The notes: generated from the letters alone by a model not told the origin. 64,000 bases of DNA from Pochonia chlamydosporia 170 (GCF_001653235.2 NC_035790.1:3100001-3164000), one strand, 5' to 3'. Positions 1-12,541 are shown, numbered from the stretch's first letter. Program-made: numbers and translations.

Positions 1-1435
1 CAAACGCCTTAGTCAAGTCAAGAAGGCGTACGCAACGGAGTCTAGCTTGCGAGAAACACAGCTCAAGGGCGAAATGCATCGCCCGGCCGTCCTGCCCGGC
101 TGTCCACTCAAAAACGGCATAAGCGTACAAGTCATTGTGTCTTACGATGGCTGACCTCCAATCCTCGGGGACCGTGGGTCTCAGTATATCAGATACTTCG
201 TCGTATTCCCAGGCGTTGTCCGGAAACCCTTCCTTCCATTTCCAAGGCTGTAGCTTGCCATGCACATCTCTCTGTACATTCCGCAATACGACACTACATG
301 GCCTTAGAGTCTGGCTCTGCTTTGTCAACGTCAGCCGTTTTATAGGAGGCTCCGGCTCGAAAGGCGCAATCCGCCGTGGTGCAGTACTGGCTCGTTCGTA
401 ACGGTCCGCCTCAAATCTACTCTTTACCAGATCGATACCGAGCCTGTAAAGCTTCTTATCAACGAATTCGTAGCAGGAGGTGACCATATAAACGTCACCT
501 ACCGCTGCGGATCCCAAATCACTGTCCTGTGAGGTAGGTAGATTTATGGTAATGCCTTTGTTGGAAATGGACACCTCCCCAATTCCGAGACTCCTAGAAG
601 CTGCTACACGACCGCAGGCTGAGAAGTATTTCGGCGATGGAGCCAAGACGCCAATGTGCTGCTCGAGACAGGACATGGTAGACGCATCCCACGCAAAGAT
701 GGATTGATCTTCGCTTTCCTTGAGAATCTCTTCTTGCAGTCGAATGAACGCCTTGTCGCCTTCGCCATACAAAAGTGGCATATTGACGTTAAATAACCCT
801 AGGAGGCAATATGCAATGTCCTCTGGGCGCGTAGTTTGTCGATGCGCCGCCCAAGAAAGTATTTGAGCAACGGTAGCCATTTGGAACTCGCCATCTTTAA
901 GTGCGCGACTCGGGATCCTAGTCACCTTGGATATTCTTCTCGATAGCCCCTTCCTGCTCCCAATGTAGTGCCAGCGTTTATCGAAGAACTGGACCTCAGT
1001 TGGTGCGAGGAGCTCCTGCAAAGTGAACCCCCTCGTGAACCATCTCGCTCCGGAAAAGTGCGAGCGAACAGGTCCTCCGTCATACTGAACGTCGTCAAGG
1101 AAAGCAAAGCATATTTCCGACTCGCGATACCAACGAAACATGGAGTTTATTGCCTCTGAAAGCTCCGCGCTGCTGGTCTTGTCGATGCAGCAGGTGTCTA
1201 CCCACACGTACTGCACAGGATTCTCCTTTTGCTCAACCTGGTACTTCTTTACGGCTTGACAGAAGTCCAAGATTTTGATCCATCCTTCTTTTCTGCATGT
1301 TGTGCGGAAATTGGGGCTATTTAACTCTTGAAGAGTTATCTCCTGCTTTCCCCAGGTGTGAGAGAGCGCTATGTAGGGTGGTGGTGAAGCAACGAATTCC
1401 TCAAGCTGGAGGGTGTCAATGTGGAGGAGACGCAT
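1..1435 (-). CDS. HET-domain (heterokaryon incompatibility) protein, C-terminus beyond window
   Basis: The frame is open from the ATG at 1435 to the left edge (about 478 codons), so the 3' end is outside the window. A TGA lies in frame upstream at 1523-1525, and the first Met after it begins MRLLHIDTLQLEEF, the usual opening of these proteins. The HET core follows: YIALSHTWG near residues 20-30, YVWVDTCCIDK near 75-85, then a RWFTRGFTLQELLAP-like block and the ISWAA...RPEDIAYCLLGLF region near 180. HET domains mediate non-self recognition and cell death after hyphal fusion; which partner this one senses cannot be told. No intron is needed. The region after the HET domain shows no WD, ankyrin or NACHT repeat in the visible part. 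Confidence 0.93.
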   Translation of the reverse strand, partial: MRLLHIDTLQLEEFVASPPPYIALSHTWGKQEITLQELNSPNFRTTCRKEGWIKILDFCQAVKKYQVEQKENPVQYVWVDTCCIDKTSSAELSEAINSMFRWYRESEICFAFLDDVQYDGGPVRSHFSGARWFTRGFTLQELLAPTEVQFFDKRWHYIGSRKGLSRRISKVTRIPSRALKDGEFQMATVAQILSWAAHRQTTRPEDIAYCLLGLFNVNMPLLYGEGDKAFIRLQEEILKESEDQSIFAWDASTMSCLEQHIGVLAPSPKYFSACGRVAASRSLGIGEVSISNKGITINLPTSQDSDLGSAAVGDVYMVTSCYEFVDKKLYRLGIDLVKSRFEADRYERASTAPRRIAPFEPEPPIKRLTLTKQSQTLRPCSVVLRNVQRDVHGKLQPWKWKEGFPDNAWEYDEVSDILRPTVPEDWRSAIVRHNDLYAYAVFEWTAGQDGRAMHFALELCFSQARLRCVRLLDLTKAF

Positions 1436-4423
1436 ATCTAAGGCCGGAAATGGTAATTTGCCTTCAATCAAGAGTTGTTGCACTAAACAAAAGGGTGTGG
1501 TATAGTTGATGCTGACTCCTCCTCATCAGAGCTGGAAGTCTTTAGCCTTTAGTGAGGCTGTGAAGTGAGGCGGCTTTACGTTTCATGGTTGGCGATGTAT
1601 GGGCAGCCTTGTTCCTGCGTCACGGCATATGATTGGCCTGCCTGTACTGCATTGAAGTTATTCTTTCCAAGTTGCCCTTTGGCTTCCTTTGATATTGTTG
1701 GAATCGTTGCACTTTGGACTTTCTGACAATGGCGATGCCACCTCTACGGGTGATTCTGCGACCATCAACATGCACTTGACGATCAGCTTAGCACTCGCAA
1801 ACTACACTCTTGCCCAATAGGCAGCAGGCTATATTGGTACTAATTTTCGTTCAAATCTGACAAATGTGCAGCAATGCAGATTCCACACGTCTTTGTTTCG
1901 CGATCACAGAGAGCTCAACATGGCCGACATCGCCACCAGGACTGACTATTAACACTACGAAGAATATTACCACTTCATTTTCTGTACACTAATCTATCTA
2001 GCTTCAAACAGACTTTTATCCAACACTAGAAAGTCAACCCATCAGAATGCGATATTTAAAAAGTACCAGTCGTGGTGCAAACAACCTGCCTTGGTCAACG
2101 ATGTCGCCTGACAACATTGACGGCCGTAAACCTCTAGATAAGTGGTTTTTCGGTTGCTAAGTTGAAGATGAACATTTAACGAAAACGGCAAGTGATAATG
2201 AAGAAGTAATATAACTGGCTGAAGAAAATAATGCTTGCCTCCTTATAAAGTAGCAGCTATACACAAACACGCAAGTCTCGCATCACTCTCGCCTTGCGTA
2301 ACACGTCAAATATAAACGGGCATGGTAATTGGCCCGCATGGAGATCAAACCGAGGCGATCGACCTATACAGAGTCTTTTTAGGAAACACTCTTCCCGATA
2401 AATAATTATCTATATTATCAGCGCACTGGCCTCGTGAAGAAACTCCCAATTGCTGCGCCACGCAATATACCCAATACTGGGAACGACCAAAAAGGCAGGT
2501 TATACCATAACTCGTGGCCGCGAGAGACGGAAGTTCAAGTATAAATGTAACTACTAGCCAACTCCAGGATATCTCTTTATTCTGCAAAGCAATCAACTCT
2601 AGTATCGTCTACAAAGAAATCTTCTCACGCAAAGTCGCCTACAGAAAGTCGTCAACAAGTTTCTCTAATACTATATTATCTACATACAGGAGAAGAGTTT
2701 CCCCATGTGCCAAATAATTGAAACATTTACAGGCCCCATGGAGCCAAAATATTGCATTGCTCACGTAGTGCCGTGTGTAGCAGTGCAAACCTCTGCCATA
2801 GAGCAAGCTGAAGGGAAAGATTTTCTCCCAGGAATGACCTATGCGGCAAATACTCCGTCGAATGTGATCAGCGCCATTGAGCCAAGACCAACATTACGCC
2901 ACAAATTCAGCCGACGACAAAACCCATGATTCGTAAGACAGTATTGTCTGCTATAGATGTCTAATGTGCGTCTTTGGCTGAGAAACTAATGAATAGGCGC
3001 GTTGACTAGGGTTGAGATACCACTGATGCCGTTACCTAAGGGATGGTCATGTTCATGTCCCTGGAGGATATTCCGGGCGGCAAATAGAATGGTGTATATG
3101 CCATCCAAGTACTTGCGAACACGCCGGTAAGTTTATTTACAGTACTCACCTAAAAGAATGGCCACAGTCTTTGACTGCACACTATTTAATCTGGAAGGAG
3201 TCAGAATCAAATGGAGTGTGTGCCGCCTGTGGCGGCTGTAGTGAAAATATAAACAATCTCGGCCCTTGCTGGTGCCGTAAGCGAAATATGAGGCGGATGT
3301 CGTGATACAATTCAGCTATGTTCAAGGGATATGTGTGGCTTGACCTTGTTGATGACGAAGATGCGTATTGTTCTTGAAATGGTATTGCGTCATCTACTTC
3401 ATATGAGTTACTCTTCGGTTAAGTCATCTTAGGGTACAGTATTTTATGGTAGCGTAATATCAGAGTTGGTCAAACACGTATTTTACTCGACGATTAGGAT
3501 GTTCCCTCTTGTTGCCGTCGGTACAGTATTGTAATCCCGTGTGACACGTCTTTCGTCCTGACGACCTTCCTCCTAAACACTCTTACACCATCATGGGAGC
3601 CAAATTCAGCTGCTTGATATACACCGACAAAACACTCTCAAGTTGGGCTCCAGGGAAAATATTGCCAAGTCACAGCTCATCCCCTAGTTCACGCCTAAAA
3701 CCTACAAAGCAATTCCACTGGCACCAATCTCAACACCACAAGCCTCAAATCATCCGTCAGAAACTCCAGCTCGGCCCATCGACAAGCATCCGCGATAGTC
3801 CGCAAGCCACCAACATCGCACCACATCACAAAAAGCACATCACCATCCGAATAACCAGTTCTAGACCCTCAGCTTCTCACCCAAACAAGTCATTCCAGCC
3901 GGAAACCCCATGTGAGCACTCACCAATCCTCCACCACGCTTCCCAGGCTTCCCAGGCTTCCCAGGCTTCCGCCCCCAAAGCCAACATCTACCCGTTTTCC
4001 CGCCATGCAGATCGCCAACTTTATTGATGATGCCAAATACGCCCCAATGGTGCAAAGGGTTGGCGAAATGGCGACATTCGCTGGCCCAATTCGCTCACGC
4101 TGCCAAGACCGGCTGACCGTGCCATTTAAGCTGGATGCCAAGCTTTTGTGGTCTGGCGGATCAAACAGCCACATTTTTTTTTTAATATTGGCGCCCGTCT
4201 TTTTTATCTGTGGATGGGAGGACTTACACCACGATATGGATGGTTTGCCGTGTTTATCATGTTGGTGCTGATGGCTTTGGGGGAATATCTTGGCGAAAAT
4301 GGCTGACGACGTTAAAAGACGAGAAGGACCCGGGTTCAGTGATGTCTTGCTTGGCGGTTGAACTCAGCATATTGACTGCCTTTCATTCTCATTTTCTTTG
4401 CGAAATACTGAATTTGAAAGAGA
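1436..4423. other. Gene-poor AT-rich interval with a possible decayed coding region
   Basis: No intact gene is supported. From about 1.7 to 3.5 kb the DNA is clearly more AT-rich than the rest of the window. On the minus strand one frame stays open from 2893 down to a TGA at 2345-2347 except for two TAG codons (2609-2611 and 2639-2641), which would fit a coding relic hit by C-to-T mutation. I cannot name the product. Short open frames at 3593-4271 are low-complexity and look non-coding. Confidence 0.5.
3938..3970. repeat. 9-bp tandem repeat (gcttcccag, 3.7 copies)
   Basis: The unit gcttcccag repeats head to tail from 3938. It lies upstream of the permease gene in non-coding DNA. Confidence 0.9.
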
Positions 4424-6169
4424 ATGTCTACTGAAAAAGAGATCGATTCGAATGTCCAGGTGCGGGAGGATGACACCGCAAGTCTGGTGGTGAACTGGAC
4501 GGCGGAGGAGGAAGCAAAAGCGAAGAGAAAGTAGGTGATTCCAGTCCCTTTACAAGTTCAAACTATTTTATGTTAACACAAAAAAATTACAGACTAGACC
4601 TCATCATCATGCCAATTCTCACCCTCGGCTTCTTCTGTCTTCGTAAGTCGACAACCTGTCAAACCTCCCAAAAGCACCACTCTAACAAACCCCAGAACTC
4701 GACCGCGGAAACATGGCCAACGCCATCACAGACAACTTCATGGGGGACGTCGGCATTAACCAGGACCAATTCAACGTTGGCCAACAAATGCTCTCCCTCG
4801 GCATCGTCCTCACCGAAATCCCCTCCAACATGATCCTCTACCGCGTCGGCCCAGGCAAATGGCTCACACTGCAGCTCTTCCTCTTCGGCACCGTCAGCAC
4901 ATTTCAAGCCTTTCAGCGCGGATACGGCGCCTTCATCGCAACACGGTTCCTCTTGGGAATCACGGAATCCGGCTTCATCCCCGGTGGTCTCTGGACGCTG
5001 TCCACATGGTATACCCGCGATGAGACTGCCAAGCGAGTCATGGTATTCTACTTTGGCAATCAGATTGGTCAAGCGTCTGCAAAGTTACTCGCGTATGGAA
5101 TCTTACACATGAGGGGTGTGGGCGGACAGCCAGGTTGGTTCTGGTTGTTTGCGCTGATGGGGGCGTTTACGATTCTCAGCGGATTCATCTATGGATTCTT
5201 TTTGCCGGACTCGTTTCAGAAACCTAGGAGTACATTTTTGCCGAGGGTGTCTTGGTTCACGGAGCGGGAGTTGTATATCCTGCAGACGAGGGTGTTGCGG
5301 GATGATCCTATGAAGGGGAAGAAGAAGAGGAGTATTGGGCCTGATGCCTTTAGGAGAGCTGTGAGTTTCTATTCCTGTTGTGAGGCTAGCAAGTGTTTAA
5401 GCTAACTTTGTCGTGTAGTTTACAGACTGGCGTATCTGGGTGCACTTCCTCATTACGCTGTGCAACAACGGCCCTCAGCGAGCATTTGACACTTATGCCC
5501 CCTCCATCGTCACTAGTTTCGGGTTCGGTAGCCTCGTTAGCAATGCGTTGGCGGCAGTTGGTCTCTTTTTACAAGTTCCCATGTCATTTGCATTTAGTTG
5601 GGTCTCTGACCGGTTGTAAGTCGTCCCTGAACTCCGTCTAGGTGGGAATCTCTTGCTAAAGAAGGTGGTACATAGCAACCGCAGAGGAGAAACCGTCATG
5701 CTGGGAATGTTCTGCCACCTCCTCGGATACATCTTCAACCGCATCTTCACGCGGGTGAAGCTCCGTGGTGTGCGCTACTTTGGCGTGGTTTGGACACAGA
5801 CCTTTGGAACATTTTCGCATCCCTTGAACATTGCGTGGTTGTCTCTTACTTGTAAGGATTCGGAGCAGCGCGCACTGGCTATGGCTGGGTACGTTTTCTA
5901 CATACATGGACTGTCGTCGCTTCGTCATTCTTGTTCTGCTTTGTTTGTCAGAGCCATAAGCTAACAATACACTTCGATATAGAGTCATCATGAACGCCAA
6001 CATAGCCGGCATCTACGGCGCACAAATTTTCCGGGCAGACGACAAACCACTTTATCAGCGAGGTTTTACCGTTGCCATTGCCGTGCTCTCTGTTGGTCTT
6101 GTGCTTGCCACTGTGCGATGGGGTGACGACTTTCTGCATCGTCGGCGCAAGGTTCGTGCTCTGGAATAA
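4424..6169 (+). CDS. MFS permease, Dal5 allantoate / pantothenate-type anion:cation symporter family
   Basis: A spliced model of six exons (4424-4530, 4593-4642, 4696-5360, 5419-5615, 5676-5888, 5983-6169) gives 472 residues with all phases closing; each intron is GT-AG. The first transmembrane region carries the family signature FCLQLDRGNMANA across the exon 2/3 join, followed by GQQMLSLGIVLTEIPSN and FLLGITESGFIPGG, typical of the Dal5/Fen2/Liz1/Seo1 group of plasma-membrane importers of carboxylated vitamins and nitrogen sources. The C-terminal half has NNGPQRAFDTYAPS and NANIAGIYGAQIF, again typical. About twelve membrane segments are expected. The substrate cannot be fixed from sequence: allantoate, pantothenate, nicotinate and similar anions are all possible. 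The gene stands alone between non-coding stretches. Confidence 0.92.
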
Positions 6170-7986
6170 GGTCCTGGCTCACAAGCCACGGAAGAACTTT
6201 TTGCTTTTGGTGTGGCTACGCAGCGCAATTTCAAAAGTAATGGCCTCATACTGGCACCGTCAGAAAGAAACGTTGCGTTCAATGTTCAATGTGCCCGATG
6301 TGAAACGTGTTTTTTGCATAGGCGGTGACGTTGGGCCACCACCCTGAATTCTAGGGGGTTGGATGTTTGTTTTTGATACGATGATTCAAGCGTAACCGAA
6401 GTGTTTACCAACGACATTTGCAAGCCCACATTGTACCAGTTTGAAGCTGGAAGCTTCTTTGGGTGAGGATTATGGCATGGTTAAATGGTTGTTGTCGAGT
6501 AAACTTTGTCTGTCTGCCAGTGATTCCCAAGCATCCACGTACTGAAGTCGAATACACGAAGATTTTTCATGGTAGATGCCATAGCTTGAGTAATTGCCCT
6601 TGATGGTAGCCATAAGTCCAATGTGAGGCCATTTTATCAAATAGACAAGTGCCATTGTTCACACATACCTCGACGAACCTCACATCGACAACCAAGATGC
6701 TCGTGTTGGTCTTTTGTTTTATTGGACTGGGTCTTCAGGTTGCTGGGTAACATGACGACAAGGGTAATGAACGCAACTCGACGCGTCAGGGGAGTCGGAG
6801 GAATGGCTAATCACGAGACCAACGAGGAGGGTACGTCGATGTCGATGTGCGAGTTCGATGTAGAAGCACAGCCCGACGCTTTACATGGACGTCAATCAGC
6901 GAAGTACCCTGACCAGCCCCCGACACAGTTCAAAGGATTTGATGAGATGGCCAGCCGAAACGGAGACAATGGTTGAACCCATGGAGCTGTGGCTGGGGGT
7001 GGTTAAGGAAGTCTCCCATTTGTCTGCATCCTGCACCCAACCTCGTTTTCATATTGTCTGCAACTTCAAGGGGTCGTCCTGTGCCGCTCTATTATACGTG
7101 TAAATTGACAAGACATCAGAATCATTGGCATTAAAAAGAAATTCAGCAGATAGGGTCAGGACTTATTGTGCAATATTGGCTGAGAGGGACTCAACCGGTC
7201 AATGGCCGCGGTTCCGGCGTGCAAGGGTCATGATGGTATCGACCATGTTTGGGCTGCGTTGGGCTGTGCTGCATTCTGTCTCTTCCGGTGGATATTGATG
7301 CTATTGTTCATTGTTGTTGGTTTGGATTTGACACCGCAATGGAGCGTCAAAGCTTCTCAACAAAAAGGAAATGGCAGATGTTTCTCCCTGCACAATGCAA
7401 TAGTAGTCGACTCCTCTGAATGATGGTGGTCAAGGATGGGCATGGCGGGAAGAAGGGGAAAAAATTCGAGGGCGTACTATACTGTACCAGACACTTTGCC
7501 TGGCATGTTTTGTAGAAAGAAGAGAGGAGTTGCAAGCAGTTCATATCTTATAAGAGCGTCGCTTCGAGGTCGATTTTGTCAGTCCCACGTGGAGACTGAC
7601 TCCAGTCGACGGTCGACAGTTGACAGTTGACCACCGGCACATTGACGGCACTCGGCCCATACATTTCCACTGTAAATTGCCCATTTTGGCAGCCACGACC
7701 CCGCGTGTTTCCCCGTCCTTTCCTTCCTGCCTGCTGACCGTTGCAAAAATCGCCTCCACCATCCCACCAAATCTCTCCCGACTCAACTTCAAACATCCGG
7801 TGGATGCCAACTTCACACACGGAGCGACCAACCGACACACACTGCTCCCATTCACCCATTCATCCCCCGGTTCCCCGTTTGTTGCAAACAACCACATCTT
7901 CCAAGTTCCAATATCAACCCTGAATCTTGATTATTTTTAGACTAGGCTGTCGATGTGGTTGTCCTCCATACCAATGCAATGCAACC
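6170..7986. other. Intergenic region upstream of the Zn2Cys6 regulator
   Basis: The region holds only short overlapping open frames without recognisable motifs. It is the 3' flank of the permease and the promoter side of the transcription factor. A stretch rich in C and T (about 7680-7920) precedes the regulator start, as is common in fungal promoters and leaders. Confidence 0.6.
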
Positions 7987-10660
7987 ATGAGCCCGCTCTC
8001 TCTGCCACCAAACAAGGTCGAGCCTTATGAGAAGCTTCCGCCGGAAACGCCAGACGTTGCCCAGCGAGCACGAGTCGTACGGGCCTGTGTTAGATGCAGA
8101 AAGCAAAAACTCAAGGCATGTACTACCTACGTTTGGCTCCTTCTCTTGTTGATACACCACTTCTAGTTTATGACAAAAGACTAATGCTAAACTTGGGCCT
8201 TGCTGCAGTGCGATGCTGTTAGACCATGCACGCTCTGTTGCCGCTCAGGCTTCACTTGCGAGGCTCGCGAGGATAATGGTCCTGCCAAGACCAGGAGAAC
8301 TGCCAACAAGAGGGCTAAGAGAGAGGTCACTCTGCCAGGCTCAGTCTCTCCCGATTATAAGAAGAAACAGCTCAGCCTGACACACAATCCGGCTCGTACC
8401 AGTCCACAGTTCCCTCCGTCTCAGTCGCCAGTAGAGCCGTTTCGTTCGCCCGGCACAGCTCACCCTCTACATGGCAGCTTAAGAGAACGGCAACGGTTTG
8501 GCGCCAATAGCTCAGCCGTGGGTTTTGCTGCTCGTATATTTGGGGTCTCGGCGGGATCACATTCAGGCGATATCTCGAGCATACCTGGCCATATTGGCCG
8601 AGATAAGATGAGTGATGCCGGAACTCCCTGGTCCTTGGCGACTATGCCATGCCCGCCTTTGCCGCTCCTTGAGGCGCTCGTCGACGTCTACTTTGATCGG
8701 ATGCACTGGTTCACTCTCATCTTTCACGAACCGACGTTCAGAAGGGCAGCACAAAATGTTCTCTCGAGGACCTCTTGGTATCGAAGCGAACTGGGCCATG
8801 TTCTGGCTTGTTTGATGGTATCCGCCATTGGGTTGAAGTCTGTTGCTCGGGATGCCACCTGGGCTGGACATGACATGCTTAGAGAAGCATCATTAGATCC
8901 GATAACACTTATCGAGGCTCTCATCAAGGAAATTCGTTGTCATCTTTTGGATCTTCTAGACGACTGCTCCATCGAGACTGTCCAAGTCTGCAGCCTGCTG
9001 GGAACATACTACATCTTTCACGCCTCTCCTACTTTGGCATGGAGTATACTGGGCATGTCGGTCCGCACTGCATACGCTCTCACGCTTCATTGCGACGGTG
9101 ACGAAGACAATATCAATGGAAAGGAAGATGATCCCGTCATCGCTCAAGTCCGCCGTCGAAACTGGAATCACATCCTCGTTGCGGATACGTTTGCCGCCAT
9201 GATATACGGACGACCAGTTTCGCTGGACGCTGCCTTTTCCTACGTCCAGCCTCTGGACCCCATGGATGACTTGTCTTTTGGGCCCAAATTGGCCCAACAC
9301 CCCCTGTTTGAGCCAAATTCACCGCGCTCCATGTCTTCCCTTCCAATTTCCAATCAGACCTTCCACATGTTGAAGTATTACCTTTACGACATTGTCCGCG
9401 AGGCACTGAATCGCTTTAGACTCTTGCGTTTGCAAAGCCCCATAACACCAGAAGAGCTCGTTTCTCTAGTCCAGGCCGTGCAGCATGTTCGGTCGTTGTT
9501 GCATGCTTGGAGGGCAGATCTGCCTGCGGTGTTCAACACTAACCCCGCGGCTCAAGAAGCTACTCTAGCGGAAATCAACAGCATACCAGACTTGTCCCCT
9601 GTGGAGGAGCTCTCGCGGCGACAGCTGTGCCGTCAAATCAATGCCTTGAACGTAACATATAATAGCGCCGTCATATTCATCCATCGCCCCATCTTGGAGT
9701 ATCGACTAACAACAAACTCACCTCATGCGCTGCCAAGCGAAACCCTCCAGGTCGTCTCCGAATCATTGCATCTGTCTGTCAATGCAGCACTCGACATGTC
9801 TCGAGTCCCAGTCTCACGTCTTGAAAACCAGTTCGCAATGTCGTTTGTGCTGATGAACTTCTTCACTGCCGGCGTCATTCTCTGTATCCCGCCCACTACT
9901 TGGCCGCTGAGTTCCATCGCCCATGAAGCCAAGGCCGGCACTTTACGCATCATCCGCGCTAGTCGAGCAATGAAACACCTTACGCCGATTGCCTCTCACA
10001 CTGAGCAACTGCTTACGGGGCTGTTGAAGCGCAGCCTACAACAGGAAGTCGACAACGGACTCCATCCGGACTTGAGTTTAAGAAGTGACTCTAATCGCAA
10101 TTATCCAAACGTTGCACCGGCAGATCAGGCCACAGGAGTTCCACAAGAGGCGCATTTCCCAAGCCAAGAAGATGGTGAAATCCAAATTAACGGTACGAAT
10201 CAGGTGGCTGTCGGAGAACCTAGGTATTCTCAAACAGATCGGCAGACGCCCTCTTCAACGGAACAAGTGAGGGTGCTCAACCCTTCTTCGTTCCCCGGTG
10301 AACAGACTTGGGACATGGAGGCAGCCAATACAGTTCCTCCCATGAACGCCATATACGACGAGAACGGAAACATTGTCGCGCCCAATGTCGACCCTCGCCG
10401 AGGAGTCATGGACTATCATTACGGCGAACAACGCCAGCAAGTTGACTCGCAATTGGATGAAGTTTTTGGTATATTTGGACAGAGTAAGTAGTTCTGCTCA
10501 CACCTTTTGTAACAACGGCTACCACTCGCGACGCCTCACAATCTCTCCAGGGGGCAAACTCGTCACAAATGGTTCACTAACATGGAATCTGACAGTGCTA
10601 TTTAACTTGGTGCCTAATGACCCCTATAGTGCTTGGAATTGGGGCAATGGTGGATTTTGA
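7987..10660 (+). CDS. Zn2Cys6 fungal-specific transcription factor
   Basis: Three exons (7987-8115, 8209-10483, 10596-10660) give 822 residues. The zinc cluster is complete only after removing intron 1: CVRCRKQKLK joins CDAVRPCTLC and CRSGFTC, matching C-x2-C-x6-C-x5-C-x2-C-x6-C near residues 33-60. A basic linker follows, then the fungal_trans middle homology region from about residue 195 (VYFDRMHWFTLIFHEPTF). Intron 1 has a GC donor (AAG|GCATGT) and a CAG acceptor. Reading straight on would stop at 10491, but the gtaagt at 10484 with a cactaac branch site and gacag acceptor adds a tail rich in Trp, Asn and Gly ending NWGNGGF, which looks like a genuine conserved end. The target genes are unknown. 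It is a nuclear DNA-binding regulator; the upstream permease may be unrelated. Confidence 0.88.
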
Positions 10661-11036
10661 TGAACAATGGATGACAGCATGTGGAAGAAAAGGGGAGAAC
10701 GTGAGATTTATGAATGAACCATTTAGCTCTGGTGTTTTGGGAAGGGTTTTCATCAAAAGACTGGATAATTTAGAAAGCGGCATGTCTGCTTCTAACATAA
10801 CGATACCAATTTTCACATGTCACAGAGGAGAATTTAGGAGCAAATACGTTTTAAAGTCATTGGGAATCTCATTTCGAATTTTCATACGTCCCTCTAGCTA
10901 GGTCCTTGTGACTGATTCATCCCATTATGAAACCAAACCCAGCCAACAGCAAGGCTTTTTTGAAAACCAACCGTTCGACACCGATGAAATGGCCCAGACA
11001 TACACATAATCAAAGAAAGCACGACTATTCGCACAT
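10661..11036. other. Convergent intergenic region
   Basis: Shared 3' flank between the transcription factor and the minus-strand L3 gene. No gene or notable repeat seen. Confidence 0.6.
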
Positions 11037-12541
11037 TTATGCGGTAGCCAAATCCTTCTTGAGAGTACCCTGGTACTGTTTCTTCTCCGCGGGTGTTTGG
11101 AAAGCACCGTGACCAAACTCGGAGGAGGTATCGATCCATTTGAGGTTGATCTTCTCGAGGGCACGGCGAGAGGTGTGAGTGAACATGGACTTGCGGAGAG
11201 TCATGACACGCTTCTTGACACCAGGAATAGATCCCTTGAGCATGACGAAGTCGTTGTTGACCTCACCATAGCGGACGAAACCACCGAGACTGAAACGTTT
11301 GTTAGAATATAAAAATTTCTTCAAGGTTGTCAATCTGACAGAAGGGGGTCAAAGGGGAAAACATACGGAGTAATCTTCTTCTTGGTGACGTCAACCTCAG
11401 TAGAGGCGCTGTCCTCAGCATCAGCCTTACCGATACGGTAAACCTTGTGGTTGACCGAGGTACGGTGGTGGTAACCCATCTGACCAGCACGGGCAACAGT
11501 CCACTGGACGTGGGAAGGATGCCAAGCACCAATACAGGCAACCTTTCGGAGACCTTTGTGCGTCTTTCTCGGCAGCTTCTTGGTACCCCAACGGGCGGTA
11601 ACACCGTTGAAGCCATGGCCCTTGGTGACGGCAATAACGTCAATCATCTCATCCTGCTCAAAGATGGAGTCAATGCCGACAGGCTTCTCGAACAGGCCCT
11701 GGCCGAAGGCGACCTTGTCGGCGACGCTTCCACCGTTGACCTGAATCTCCATGAGATGGGCCTTCTTCTGCTTGAGGGGGGTCTTGCGGATCTGAGTGTG
11801 GGCAAGCACACGCACGACAGTGCAGTACTTCTTGATGCGCTCGAGCTCGCGGGTGATGCTGGCGCCGCTGGACTCGCTGTGCTTCTTGGCGTACTTGGTG
11901 AAGGCCTTCTTCTTGCTCTTGTACCAGTTCTTGTAGAAGCGGCGCTTGACCTCGTCGGACAAGTGCTCAGCCCACACGGTGGTGAGGGAGCGCAAGCCGC
12001 GGGGGGTTTCGATGTAACCGACAAGACCAACAACGATCATCTAAAAAGGATGTTAGCCATAGGCTCAAACGCCAAGCGGGCTGAGTTGTTCGTACAGGTG
12101 GTGTATCGACGACCGTGACGGCCTCTACGACTTCCTTCTTGTTGGCCTTGGCGCCAGGTCGGTCGAGGTCACGAACGATCGTGGTCATACCGGCCTTGTA
12201 GCCCATGGCGGCGGTCAGGTGGACGGGCTTCTTGGGGTCATCCTTGGGGAAGCTATACAGAGAGCGCACAATTGATTAGCCCAGCAGATTCTTTTGTTGC
12301 TTGAACCATCACCATTTTGTCTGGTGAAGGGTGTGCAAAAAAAAAAAAAATTCGAACTTACGACTTGACCTTGCCACGGTGACGGGCAGCACGCTTCCTG
12401 GGCAAGAAAGCCAGGGAGCCGTGTCGGGGAGCCTCGAACTTGCGGTGCTATTCGCAAATAATAATCAGTATTCATTGTTTTCATAAGGAAATGCGCAATC
12501 AATTCCATTGTTGCATATCGTCTTGGGCGGCTTACACTCAT
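11037..12541 (-). CDS. rpl3: 60S ribosomal protein L3 (uL3)
   Basis: Five exons on the minus strand (12541-12536, 12447-12362, 12252-12096, 12040-11367, 11289-11037) give 391 residues, the usual size for fungal uL3. The start [20 protein letters not shown] and the blocks [53 protein letters not shown] and MGYHHRT are diagnostic. The histidine of the WHP segment is where other eukaryotes carry a methylated His. uL3 sits at the peptidyl-transferase centre of the large subunit. Exon 1 codes only Met-Ser before an 88-nt intron, the split-start layout often seen in fungal ribosomal protein genes, where leader introns help regulate expression. Confidence 0.97.

Noticed and set aside
3593..4271. Overlapping short open frames of 119-144 codons
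   Set aside because: They run through a 9-bp tandem repeat and show Ser/His/Gln-biased text with no motif.
11447..12118. Long plus-strand frame opposite ribosomal protein L3
   Set aside because: Antisense shadow of the strongly codon-biased L3 gene.
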